NCBI GenBank assembly: GCA_026991885.1
Contig: JALXAQ010000219.1
Span: 1-39,659, forward strand
Direction: 5' to 3'
Source of the DNA: Thiotrichaceae bacterium
GTDB taxonomy: Bacteria; Pseudomonadota; Gammaproteobacteria; Beggiatoales; Beggiatoaceae
Length of the DNA: 39,659 nucleotides
Shown: positions 24,533-32,907 of the stretch, piece by piece
Numbering within the stretch: position 1 is the first letter of the stretch
Layout: each line of letters starts with the position of its first letter
Translations under genes and position numbers: made by a program
The notes under the pieces: generated by a model
What the model was told of the DNA's origin: nothing
Seen by the model: the letters and a program-made list of their open reading frames with translations, nothing else
Databases searched by the model: none

Positions 24533-25801
24533 GTGACTTTAATTAAGACCTCTATTCTCACCACAATATCAACTATAATAAAAATTCTTTCCGGGTTTGT
24601 TATTGTTAAAGTGATCGCGGTTTATGCTGGTCCTACCGGCTTAGCACTTCTGGGGCAATTGCAAAATTTTTTGTCTATTGTCACTACCGTTGGACAAGGC
24701 GCAACCTCGACTGGTGTGGTAAAATATCTAGCAGAATATAGAGAAGACGAAGAAACAAAGAAGCGATTGATTAGCACAGCATTTAAAATATCATTATGGA
24801 TAACTTTGTTTATTTCAATAATTTTATTGCTGGGAGCCAATTTTTGGTCGTCTATTTTGTTTGAGACAGATGAGTACACTTATATCATTATAGTCTTAGC
24901 TTTTACTTTAGTATTTTTTGTACTGAATACATTGTTTTTAGCCATTTTGAATGGACAGAAAGAAATAAAAAAATTTGTATTGTCAAATATTTCAGGTTCT
25001 TTAGTTTCATTGGTAATTACTTCATTACTGGCCGTTTATTATGGTGTATTTGGTGCTTTACTTGCTTTAACTATTAACCAAAGTCTCGTTTTTTTTGTCA
25101 CCTTATTTTTTGTAGTAAAAAGTCCTTGGTTTCAATCTAGGTTATTTTTAGCCCCTATAGACAAAGAATATTTAATTAAATTAGGAAAATTTGCACTAAT
25201 GGCTTTGACTTCAGCTTTACTGGTGCCCGTTTCTCAAATGGTGGTTAGAAATTATATTGGTGAACATCTTTCTTGGACTGAGGCAGGTTATTGGCAAGGT
25301 GTCTGGAGAATTTCTGAAACTTATTTAATGTTAATCACAACCGCTTTATCAGTGTACTATTTACCACGTTTATCAGAATTGCAAGAAAAATATGAAATTA
25401 GGAAAGAATTATTATATGGATTAAAAATAATAATGCCTATTGTAGTACTAATGGCTATGACTATATTTCTACTGAAGGATTGGGTGGTGGCATTGCTTTT
25501 TACCGAAGATTTTGCACCCATGAAAGAACTATTTTTATGGCAGCTAATTGGAGATGTCATAAAAATTATAAGTTGGATAATTGCTTATCAAATGTTGGCA
25601 AAAGCGATGACGAAACTTTTTATATTTTCGCAAATATTTTTCGTATCAACATTTATTATTCTTAATATCTTATGTATTGATATGTATGGGCTTGTAGGTA
25701 CGACTTATGCGTATACACTAAATTATTTATTGTATTTATTGTTTGTGATTTGGAAATTTAGAACCGTGCTATTTTATGACGCCAAAAACAGGTACAATTG
25801 A
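24533..25801 (+). CDS. wzx: Lipid-linked oligosaccharide flippase, Wzx/WzxE type
   Basis: A 422-residue integral membrane protein with about 12 helices, of the MOP superfamily. Its N-terminus (SILTTISTIIKILSGFVIVK followed by YAGPTGLALLGQLQNF) and the conserved GVVKYLAEY segment place it near WzxE and related translocases. It would flip undecaprenyl-diphosphate-linked repeat units to the periplasm. The start is GTG at 24533, ten bases after the aminotransferase stop. WzxE itself handles units with a 4-acetamido-4,6-dideoxyhexose, which fits the amino-sugar genes upstream. Confidence 0.87.
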   Translation: MTLIKTSILTTISTIIKILSGFVIVKVIAVYAGPTGLALLGQLQNFLSIVTTVGQGATSTGVVKYLAEYREDEETKKRLISTAFKISLWITLFISIILLLGANFWSSILFETDEYTYIIIVLAFTLVFFVLNTLFLAILNGQKEIKKFVLSNISGSLVSLVITSLLAVYYGVFGALLALTINQSLVFFVTLFFVVKSPWFQSRLFLAPIDKEYLIKLGKFALMALTSALLVPVSQMVVRNYIGEHLSWTEAGYWQGVWRISETYLMLITTALSVYYLPRLSELQEKYEIRKELLYGLKIIMPIVVLMAMTIFLLKDWVVALLFTEDFAPMKELFLWQLIGDVIKIISWIIAYQMLAKAMTKLFIFSQIFFVSTFIILNILCIDMYGLVGTTYAYTLNYLLYLLFVIWKFRTVLFYDAKNRYN

Positions 25802-25803
25802 TT

Positions 25804-26820
25804 ATGGCACATGTAGAAAAAGTGGAAAAACCTCTTGTGAGTTTCGTGGTTTTTACCTATAACCAAGAAAGATACATCCGCGAAGCGGTTCTTAGTGCGT
25901 TAGCGCAAACCTATTCGCCATTGGAAATCATCATCTCAGATGATTGTTCACAAGACAATACAGCTAAAATTATTCAAGAAGAAGTTAAAAAATATAAAGG
26001 TCCACATAAGGTAATAATTAATATTAATGAAAAAAATCTTGGTATAGGTGGTCATATAAATCAAGTGATGATCTTGACAAAAGGAACATTAGTTGTCGGA
26101 GCCGCTGGTGACGATATTTCGCTTCCAGAACGAACTGAAAAATTGGTGCTTGCTTGGACAGCGTCTAAATTTAAAAATATCTCCATTTACTCTAATACGA
26201 GAGTAATAAATGCAGAAGGAAATGAAATTGGTGTCTTTTCAGATAAATCACCGACTGCTGAGCAATTATCAGTTATTTCTCAATCAAGTGGTAAATATTT
26301 TGTGACTGGATGTAGCCTGGCATGGAGCAAAAGTTTATTTGAGCTATTTGGCCCATTGGATAATGCTATTATTCGCGAAGATACTATAATACCATTTCGT
26401 GCCGCTTTAATTGGCACAGTTAAGTATATTAATGAGCCTTTAGTTTTATATAGGCGACATGGTGAAAATATTTGGAAGTCCAGAAAGGAAATTATTAAAC
26501 CAAAAGTTCTTCACAACTATTTACAATTCCATTCTCGTGGTGAGGTTAGCATTTGTAAGAATATGCTGCATGATTTAGATGTGGCCAGACAAATTTCTCC
26601 CCATACGGAAATTGAAAAAGCGAGGAACAATGTGTCCACTCGTCTCCAAGTGGCAAAATATGAAAGGGATTTGTTGGAGGAGTGTAAGCCAATGGAACGG
26701 ATTCGCCTGATTTATAAGGCTTACTGTGAACATCTTCCGCTTAAAAAGCTTATTAAGTGGGTTCTTATGTTCTTTTTCCCAAGAATATATATTTATATTT
26801 TCTTAACAATTCAACGATGA
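25804..26820 (+). CDS. Family 2 glycosyltransferase
   Basis: A 338-residue GT-A enzyme. VSFVVFTYNQERYIREAVLS opens the fold, IIISDDCSQDNTAKII holds the nucleotide-binding Asp, and GAAGDDISLPERTEKL carries the metal-binding DD. A C-terminal extension of about 100 residues ends in a hydrophobic segment (LIKWVLMFFFPRIYIYIFL) that could anchor it to the membrane. The ATG at 25804 is preferred to the TTG at 25798. It overlaps the next gene by four bases (ATGA). Confidence 0.85.
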   Translation: MAHVEKVEKPLVSFVVFTYNQERYIREAVLSALAQTYSPLEIIISDDCSQDNTAKIIQEEVKKYKGPHKVIININEKNLGIGGHINQVMILTKGTLVVGAAGDDISLPERTEKLVLAWTASKFKNISIYSNTRVINAEGNEIGVFSDKSPTAEQLSVISQSSGKYFVTGCSLAWSKSLFELFGPLDNAIIREDTIIPFRAALIGTVKYINEPLVLYRRHGENIWKSRKEIIKPKVLHNYLQFHSRGEVSICKNMLHDLDVARQISPHTEIEKARNNVSTRLQVAKYERDLLEECKPMERIRLIYKAYCEHLPLKKLIKWVLMFFFPRIYIYIFLTIQR

Positions 26821-27488
26821 TAAAGCAATTGATAATGCCAAATTCTAAACAGCTTAAGATAAACATTGGTTGTGGTCCAACTGGACAAATAAAGGGTTTT
26901 GATAATCTTGACAATTCTCCATCTGTTTTGTTGTCCAAAATGCCATTTATCAAACCAATCTTATATAAGATTGGGCTGATTGCCGAGCATCACTATAAAG
27001 CAGACTGGTCATGCGTGATTCAATGTGATGTGAGTAAGGGACTTCCATATAAAGACAAATCTGTTGATAAGATTTACTCTTCGCATTTTCTAGAACACAT
27101 TCCCCAAGATAAAGCTATTCGAGTTCTTAAAGAGTGTTATCGTGTGCTAAAAACGGGCGGGATAATGCGTTTGGTTGTCCCTGATTTATTTTTTTATGCC
27201 AAACAATATATAGAACAGACTCAGACACTTTTAGAACACTCAATCTTACCTGATGACCGTAGCATTCATGATACTTTTTTGAAAAGTATGTATGGTGCAT
27301 ATCTGAATAAGAAACGATCTGGTGCTGAACATTGTTATATGTATGATTTACCCACATTGGTGTCTATACTAAATGAAATTGGATTTCAGAATATATGGAA
27401 ATGCGAATTTAAAGAAGGTGTTGATAAGGAATTGGCATCCTATGATTCTCGACCAAACGATAGTCTACACTTGGAAGTTAGAAAATAA
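26817..27488 (+). CDS. Class I SAM-dependent methyltransferase
   Basis: A 223-residue protein of the Methyltransf_11-like group. INIGCGPTGQIKGFDNLDNS is motif I, IYSSHFLEHIPQDKAIRVLK the middle motif, and YRVLKTGGIMRLVVPDL the post-motif strand. The ATG at 26817 in an ATGA overlap with the glycosyltransferase stop is chosen; a frame opening at 26757 is mostly overlap. Proteins of this shape often act in lipopolysaccharide or glycan clusters, but the substrate is unknown. Confidence 0.8.
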   Translation: MIKQLIMPNSKQLKINIGCGPTGQIKGFDNLDNSPSVLLSKMPFIKPILYKIGLIAEHHYKADWSCVIQCDVSKGLPYKDKSVDKIYSSHFLEHIPQDKAIRVLKECYRVLKTGGIMRLVVPDLFFYAKQYIEQTQTLLEHSILPDDRSIHDTFLKSMYGAYLNKKRSGAEHCYMYDLPTLVSILNEIGFQNIWKCEFKEGVDKELASYDSRPNDSLHLEVRK

Positions 27489-27532
27489 TTAGGGCGGATG
27501 AAAAAATAATAGATAGGCTTAGCTGCCATTCA

Positions 27533-28777
27533 ATGAAAAAAATAGAACACTTGCTTATTTTTGAGCCAAAATTTACGGGGCATTCACCCTTATATATCAA
27601 ACTATTATACAATTATCTTCTGGAAAACAAGCCAGCATTCAAAGTAAGCTTTCTTGTCAACCCCAATATTACTGCTCGGCTAGCAAGAGAAGATGGCATT
27701 GAATTGCAGCCAGTTGGAGATAAGATTAGCATACTATTTATAAGTGAAAACGAAATCGTAGCCAGCCAGCACAAAAAACTGTGGATTCGTGCGCTGAAGA
27801 TGTGGAACCTGATGAAAAAGTATCTGAAAATCACGGGCGCTGACCACGGTCATTTCTTATATCTTGATTACATTCAGTTCCCGTTGGCACTGCGGCTGCC
27901 ATTTCTACCCAGGAAAGGGGTATCAGGTTTGCTCTTTCATCCCCCAATCTCGCCTGAGTTTTACGGAAATGAAAACTCATTGAAATTGAGGGAAGTCATC
28001 AGGGCTTATCGCAAGAATTGGTTTTATGCACAGATGTTAAACAACAGTGCCTTGTCTTTTGTGTATACTTTGAATCCGTATTTCCCATCCTTTGCCAGAA
28101 AACATTTTGTCAACGGAAACAAAGTATATCACCTGCCCGATCCCTCTATGTTTCCGACGGGTGATATTCATTTAAATGATGAGGATTGCGCGTTGGCTAG
28201 GGGCGTTGGAGAAGGCAAAAAAGTGTTCCTGTTGTTTGGGGCTTTGACCAAGCGAAAAGGCATTTTTGAACTCATGGAAGCACTCAAGCATCTTGAACAG
28301 GGATACAGTTCACAAATAGCCGTCGTGTTTGCTGGTCGCTTACAGGATGAGATACGTTCAGAATTTTTTGAAAAAGTGGCTTCCTACAAACGGAATAACC
28401 AAAATGCTGCCTTGATTCACGTTGAGGATAGGTTTTTGTCAACAAATGAAATAATCTGCTTGTTACAGCACTGTGATATGGTACTTGCACCCTATCAGCG
28501 AACTATCAGCCCTAGTGGGGTAGTGCTATGGGCAGCCGGTGCAAAAAAACCAATCCTCACCCAAAATTATGCGCTGTTAGGATACCAAGTACGGACGTAT
28601 GAGCTTGGTATCTCCGTAGACACCACCAAACCGAAGGAAATTGCCGACGCTTTGAAGCATTATCTGAATAACAAGTCTTATTATAAGGGAAATACGACTG
28701 GTATGCAGCGATTACACGCTGAGAGTTTGCCGGAAAATTTTGCACGAACGTTTTTTGCTAAATTTATGTCACTATAG
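27533..28777 (+). CDS. Glycosyltransferase, GT-B fold (family 4-like)
   Basis: A 414-residue cytoplasmic enzyme. The C-terminal half shows the GT4 pattern: VFLLFGALTKRKGIFELMEA, VVFAGRL, and the donor-binding MVLAPYQRTISPSGVVLWAAGAKKPIL segment, where the E-x7-E motif is degenerate. The N-terminal half has FEPKFTGHSPLYIKLL near the start. The 44-base spacer before it is the longest before sqdB apart from the region after wzy. Donor and acceptor are unknown. Confidence 0.78.
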   Translation: MKKIEHLLIFEPKFTGHSPLYIKLLYNYLLENKPAFKVSFLVNPNITARLAREDGIELQPVGDKISILFISENEIVASQHKKLWIRALKMWNLMKKYLKITGADHGHFLYLDYIQFPLALRLPFLPRKGVSGLLFHPPISPEFYGNENSLKLREVIRAYRKNWFYAQMLNNSALSFVYTLNPYFPSFARKHFVNGNKVYHLPDPSMFPTGDIHLNDEDCALARGVGEGKKVFLLFGALTKRKGIFELMEALKHLEQGYSSQIAVVFAGRLQDEIRSEFFEKVASYKRNNQNAALIHVEDRFLSTNEIICLLQHCDMVLAPYQRTISPSGVVLWAAGAKKPILTQNYALLGYQVRTYELGISVDTTKPKEIADALKHYLNNKSYYKGNTTGMQRLHAESLPENFARTFFAKFMSL

Positions 28778-28799
28778 ACTTTAGAACCAAAGAAATCCG

Positions 28800-30053
28800 A
28801 TGGGTAAATTGAGTGGTTTTTTGCTTGTTATTTTATATTTACTTGGCATTTACACGGCTGTAAATATATATTCAGATGGACGTTTGCTTGTTCCTTTTTT
28901 TGTGGCAGGGATAGCGGGTTTTCTTTTACTCATTAAAAATCGTAAAAGAATCCGTGTACAGCATGTAAAAGCAATAGGGATAATAGTAGCGATTGCCTGC
29001 CTTAGTGTCTTATTTAAAGGAACAGACGGTTTTTTGATTGAACGGATAAAGGGGTGTGTTCAAATAACATATTCGTTGTTGTTAGCGTATGGATTTTATT
29101 TAGAACTTTCTCGCTGGAAAAATGAACAAATTGCTAAGCTATTTTATTATTGTTGCCTCCTTATTCTCATCGGCTGTGCATTAGAAAATTACACTTCATT
29201 TAAACTCTTGTCTGATAGTTTTCGACACGCCGTGTTTCACTTTGGACTCTACGAAGGCTTTGAACGTGATCTCTCAATATTTGGTAGAGAAAGACCAAAG
29301 TTGTTTACCACAGAACCCTCAAATGTGGCTAAATTTTTTCTGTTTTCAATGTTATTATGGTTTGTGTTTTCTCAAGAAAAAGGAAAATACATTAAAGTAG
29401 TTATCTTTACCATAGCAGGACTTTTACTGATAGGTAGCCCAATAATAATACTGATTGTTCCCATTATTTTGGTTATTGTCGTGTACCTTAAAGAAGACGG
29501 ACTATTTAATTTTTTGAAAAGGATAAATATTAAAAAATTATTACCCTATTTTATTTTGCTATTATTATTGGTGACTCTCTTAAATTTTGCACTTACGACG
29601 GCGTTAGAAAACCGCTTTACCATGATGATTTCTTCAAAGGAAGCGAGTACCACAGTGAGATTGATTGCACCTCCATTAATAACGTTTGAGGTTGTGAAAG
29701 AGTATCCAATGTGGGGTAGTGGCATTACTGGAAAAGAATTGGTGAATGATAAGAGCTTTTTTATTATGACTGAGGTGTTTGGGCTTACTTTTATAAATCT
29801 GGAGAATGCTACAAGCAGTTTGGCTAACGTATTTTGGTTACATTGGATATACTTTGGATTATTTGGAGGGCTATTGATGCTGTGGGCGATTTATCGCCTA
29901 ATGAAAGTCCTTGGAGTGAAGCATTCTTTGTATTGTTTCTTTTTAATGCTGATTTTTAGCCAAACAATGGGAGGCTATGTGAGTGCAAAAGTATGGGCGT
30001 TCTTTTTCGGTATTTTTTTGACTTCTGCTTGGATGCCCCGTTATCAAAGATAA
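28800..30053 (+). CDS. Polytopic membrane protein, candidate O-antigen polymerase (Wzy)
   Basis: A 417-residue protein with about 10-11 hydrophobic helices and a periplasmic loop around residues 120-180 (FKLLSDSFRHAVFHFGLYEG, RPKLFTTEPSNVAKFF). A second loop at about 265-330 contains TVRLIAPPLITFEVVKEYPM and WGSGITG. Wzy proteins share topology rather than sequence, and position between flippase and glycosyltransferases suits this role. It differs clearly from the ligase-like protein at 6199-7665. The assignment rests on layout and context. Confidence 0.7.
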   Translation: MGKLSGFLLVILYLLGIYTAVNIYSDGRLLVPFFVAGIAGFLLLIKNRKRIRVQHVKAIGIIVAIACLSVLFKGTDGFLIERIKGCVQITYSLLLAYGFYLELSRWKNEQIAKLFYYCCLLILIGCALENYTSFKLLSDSFRHAVFHFGLYEGFERDLSIFGRERPKLFTTEPSNVAKFFLFSMLLWFVFSQEKGKYIKVVIFTIAGLLLIGSPIIILIVPIILVIVVYLKEDGLFNFLKRINIKKLLPYFILLLLLVTLLNFALTTALENRFTMMISSKEASTTVRLIAPPLITFEVVKEYPMWGSGITGKELVNDKSFFIMTEVFGLTFINLENATSSLANVFWLHWIYFGLFGGLLMLWAIYRLMKVLGVKHSLYCFFLMLIFSQTMGGYVSAKVWAFFFGIFLTSAWMPRYQR

Positions 30054-30098
30054 ACTTACCTCAATCAATTATATAACTTATATCTAAAGGAAATAAGA

Positions 30099-31265
30099 GT
30101 GAATATTATTATTTTGGGTGGTGACGGTTTTTGTGGCTGGCCTACCGCCTTACATTTGTCAGGTCTTGGTCATGATATAGTTATTGTAGATAATCTATCA
30201 CGACGTAATATCGATAATGAATTGGAGTGCGGCTCTCTCACGCCTATCAAACCTATGGGAACTCGTTTGCAGACATGGAAAGAAGTGAGCGGTAAGGAAA
30301 TTCAGTTTTACAACTTTAATGTAGCCAAAAACTATGTGCAATTAATGAATCTTATTCGAGAGTTTAAGCCAGACACGGTGGTACATTTTGCTGAGCAGCG
30401 TGCTGCACCTTATTCAATGAAGAGTTCTTGGCACAAGCGTTATACCGTCGATAATAACTTAAATGCTACCAATAACCTTTTGGCAGCAATTGTGGAGACG
30501 GGTTTGGACATCCATCTTGTACACTTGGGCACCATGGGCGTTTATGGTTATGGTACTGCTGGGATGAAGATCCCGGAAGGTTATCTCAAGGTAAAGGTGG
30601 AAACCGATGATGGCAGCTATGTAGAGAACGATATTCTATATCCAGCAAATCCTGGCAGTATCTATCACATGACAAAAACGCAAGATCAGTTGCTGTTTGC
30701 TTATTATAATAAGAATGATAGGATACGGGTTACTGATTTGCATCAGGGTGTTGTGTGGGGAACGCAAACACGGGAGACTAAACTTGATGAGCGCCTTATC
30801 AACCGTTTTGACTATGATGGTGATTATGGCACCGTTCTCAACCGCTTTCTTATGCAGGCTGCCATTAATTATCCGCTGACTGTGCATGGTACAGGTGGGC
30901 AAACCCGTGCCTTTATTCATCTCCAAGATACAGTGCGTTGCATTGAGATTGCAATTAAGAATCCGCCACGCCTGGGTGACAAGGTCAAAATATTTAATCA
31001 GATGACGGAGACTCATCGGGTGCGGGAACTCGCCAAAATGGTCTCGGAGATGACAAGTGTGCCGATAGACTATGTGGCTAATCCACGTAATGAAGCAGAC
31101 GAAAATGAACTTTATGTTGTTAATGATCAGTTTCTTGAACATGGGCTTTCCCCTATCACGCTGCAGGCTGGTTTGATGGAAGAAGTCACAGATATTGCTA
31201 GAAAATATGCTGACAACTGTGAACTAAGCAAAATTCCTTGCAGATCACTATGGTGCAGCGTCTAG
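30099..31265 (+). CDS. sqdB: UDP-sulfoquinovose synthase (SqdB/SQD1 family)
   Basis: A 388-residue extended SDR that makes UDP-sulfoquinovose from UDP-glucose and sulfite. The family signature ILGGDGFCGWPTALHLS is at 5-21, AEQRAAPYSM at 98-107, and the catalytic residues T145, Y189 and K193 match the SQD1 set (LGTMGVYG, YHMTK). The start is GTG at 30099 with AAAGGA seven bases upstream. No SqdX-, SqdC- or SqdD-like lipid transferase is adjacent; the neighbours are polysaccharide genes, so the sugar probably enters a glycan. The last residues after KIPCRSLW may have been altered by the tnpB element that follows. Confidence 0.92.
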   Translation: MNIIILGGDGFCGWPTALHLSGLGHDIVIVDNLSRRNIDNELECGSLTPIKPMGTRLQTWKEVSGKEIQFYNFNVAKNYVQLMNLIREFKPDTVVHFAEQRAAPYSMKSSWHKRYTVDNNLNATNNLLAAIVETGLDIHLVHLGTMGVYGYGTAGMKIPEGYLKVKVETDDGSYVENDILYPANPGSIYHMTKTQDQLLFAYYNKNDRIRVTDLHQGVVWGTQTRETKLDERLINRFDYDGDYGTVLNRFLMQAAINYPLTVHGTGGQTRAFIHLQDTVRCIEIAIKNPPRLGDKVKIFNQMTETHRVRELAKMVSEMTSVPIDYVANPRNEADENELYVVNDQFLEHGLSPITLQAGLMEEVTDIARKYADNCELSKIPCRSLWCSV

Positions 31266-31297
31266 CACTCATTTTCTTGGTCACTCTTGGTCATTCT

Positions 31298-31312
31298 TGC
31301 CCAATTTGGGCA
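31298..31312. repeat. TGCCCAA-T-TTGGGCA palindrome upstream of tnpB
   Basis: A perfect 7-base-arm hairpin lies 32 bases after the sqdB stop. IS200/IS605-type elements carry subterminal hairpins at their left ends, so it may mark that end; it could also be a minor transcript-end structure of sqdB. Confidence 0.4.
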
Positions 31313-31348
31313 ATAAATCGGTTTATCAAAAAGTGCAGCCAAAAACGC

Positions 31349-31377
31349 TTGACATTTTATGTAGTAAGGCGTAAATT
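31349..31377 (+). promoter_or_regulatory. Candidate sigma-70 promoter for tnpB
   Basis: TTGACA (31349-31354), a 17-base spacer and TAAATT (31372-31377) form a near-consensus promoter 33 bases before the tnpB ATG. It can also drive the downstream methyltransferase and glycosyltransferase genes, since no terminator lies between. Confidence 0.6.
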
Positions 31378-31410
31378 GTGTCAAAAATTAGGTGCTATTA
31401 ACAAAATCAA

Positions 31411-32784
31411 ATGAAAAAAGCTAAAAAAGTCACTAGAATTGCGTACAGCGATGATCTTAACCAAGCGAAATACGACGGGCTAAACGAAATTGCTAAACGG
31501 TGCGGTTCGATTCGCACCGAAGTTTGGCGCAACTTTGGGAGTGTCAACGGGCTTGGTGCCCGTTTTCGTCCTGTACGTGACGGATGGATTGCCGATGGAC
31601 ACATCAAAAATTTACCACAAAGAATTTGGCGTGCTACTTTATCAGATACGCTAAATGATGTCAAAGCCAATCGAGAAGCTGCTAAAGAAAAAATGGTGCG
31701 TCATATTTTCATAAATGTGAATGATAAGGATAAACGTAATAAGTTATTTAAAAAGCTAAAAAATGATTCTGTTTGGGTAAATGATCCATATTTGCGCCGC
31801 CTCATGCGTAAATATTGGAAACATGGAAAAAACCATACTTTTAATCAACTGGTTTTAGAACCCGGAAGTTATAGACAATTTACACATAATGGCAAAAATT
31901 ATATTGAAGTCATTAGTTTAAAAAGAGGCAAACGTATTGCTATTCCTATAGGAACAAATTATCCTCTTACTGGACAAATTAGGTTAATTTTGCGTGATGG
32001 TAGCGTTGAAATACACTACACCATAGATAATACTGATGAGAGAGCCTGCGGATTGAAGGAAATTGGTATTGACAAAGGCTATACAGAGGTTTTTGTTGAT
32101 TCAGATGGTGATTTTCATGGAAAGGGTTTGGGCGAAATCTTATCAAAAGAATCTGATTATCTAAAGAAAAAATACCAAAGGCGTAATAAGATTAAAGCGG
32201 TTTTGAATAAAGTTGAGCAAAAGAATCCTAAAAAAGCTAGAAGGATAAAAAAGCACAACTTGGCTCGAAAAAAATTAAACCGGCGCAAACATAGACATAC
32301 TGCTGCGGTTAAAACGATTGTTTTTACGGCAACTAATCGTGTTGTTGATAAGGCAAAAACGATAGTTTGTGAAGATTTAACTAAAACATTTAAATCTAAG
32401 TCAAAAAGTTATGGAAAAAATGCCAACCGTCGTCTAAGTGGTTGGGTTAAGGGTTTGATGGCTTCGGCCATTGATATTGTGGCATCCCGAAGAGGTTCTA
32501 GGGTTGTTCAAGTCAATGCGGCATATTCTTCTCAAATATGTTCAAAGTGTGGTTGCCTCGGCAAACGCACTGGGGACAGATTTACTCCGCTCCGCTCCGT
32601 TACTTCGTTTCACTGTGCCTCCGGGTGCGGGGCGGTTATGCAAGCGGATTTGAATGCAGCGATCAATGTGAAAGCTAGATTAGATGATAAGGAAATTCAT
32701 CGTTGGCTTCCTTTTCATAAAGTGAAGCAAATCTTGCTAGAGCGTTGTCGCCGACCGGATGAGACAGCCCATCCAGTGGTCTAG
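31411..32784 (+). CDS. tnpB: TnpB-family RNA-guided endonuclease (IS200/IS605 group), solo copy
   Basis: A 457-residue TnpB. The RuvC triad is present: D221 in GIDKGY, E321 in VCEDLT and D413 in QADLNAA. The zinc finger has C377, C380, C402 and C406. The N-terminal part (SIRTEVWRNFGS, LPQRIWRATL) belongs to a longer TnpB branch often annotated as a plain transposase. Such proteins use an RNA made from the element's own right end to cut matching DNA. No tnpA is nearby, so this copy is non-autonomous. Between the zinc-finger halves is a short TPLRSVTSF segment that looks like a 9-codon insertion. The protein otherwise looks intact. Confidence 0.9.
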   Translation: MKKAKKVTRIAYSDDLNQAKYDGLNEIAKRCGSIRTEVWRNFGSVNGLGARFRPVRDGWIADGHIKNLPQRIWRATLSDTLNDVKANREAAKEKMVRHIFINVNDKDKRNKLFKKLKNDSVWVNDPYLRRLMRKYWKHGKNHTFNQLVLEPGSYRQFTHNGKNYIEVISLKRGKRIAIPIGTNYPLTGQIRLILRDGSVEIHYTIDNTDERACGLKEIGIDKGYTEVFVDSDGDFHGKGLGEILSKESDYLKKKYQRRNKIKAVLNKVEQKNPKKARRIKKHNLARKKLNRRKHRHTAAVKTIVFTATNRVVDKAKTIVCEDLTKTFKSKSKSYGKNANRRLSGWVKGLMASAIDIVASRRGSRVVQVNAAYSSQICSKCGCLGKRTGDRFTPLRSVTSFHCASGCGAVMQADLNAAINVKARLDDKEIHRWLPFHKVKQILLERCRRPDETAHPVV

Positions 32785-32890
32785 TTGCAGCTTCGGCTAT
32801 CAACAGACCGAGAATTATCATGGAAACTTTGATCGTGCTTCGGCATGTGATCAGGGATGAGTAAGAAAAGAGAAGCTGCCAAACCGTAAG
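32753..32890 (+). ncRNA. Candidate omega RNA at the tnpB 3' end
   Basis: Three strong hairpins follow one another from the last tnpB codons onwards. Stem one is GACCGGATG ... CATCC-AGT-GGTC (32753-32781). Stem two is GTTG-C-AGC-TTCG-GCT-AT-CAAC (32784-32804), with outer GTCT/AGAC. Stem three is TGATC-GTGC-TTCG-GCAT-GT-GATCA (32830-32853). Two of them carry TTCG tetraloops. TnpB guide RNAs are known to come from this position in the same direction as tnpB. The 3' limit, and so the guide, is not defined; the element must end before the GGAGG ribosome binding site at about 32896. Confidence 0.6.
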
Positions 32891-32907
32891 TCAATTGGAG
32901 GATGTAA

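Noticed and set aside
30636-31142. 168-residue minus-strand ORF
   Set aside because: It is fully antisense to sqdB, which has clear family motifs; composition is that of a shadow frame.
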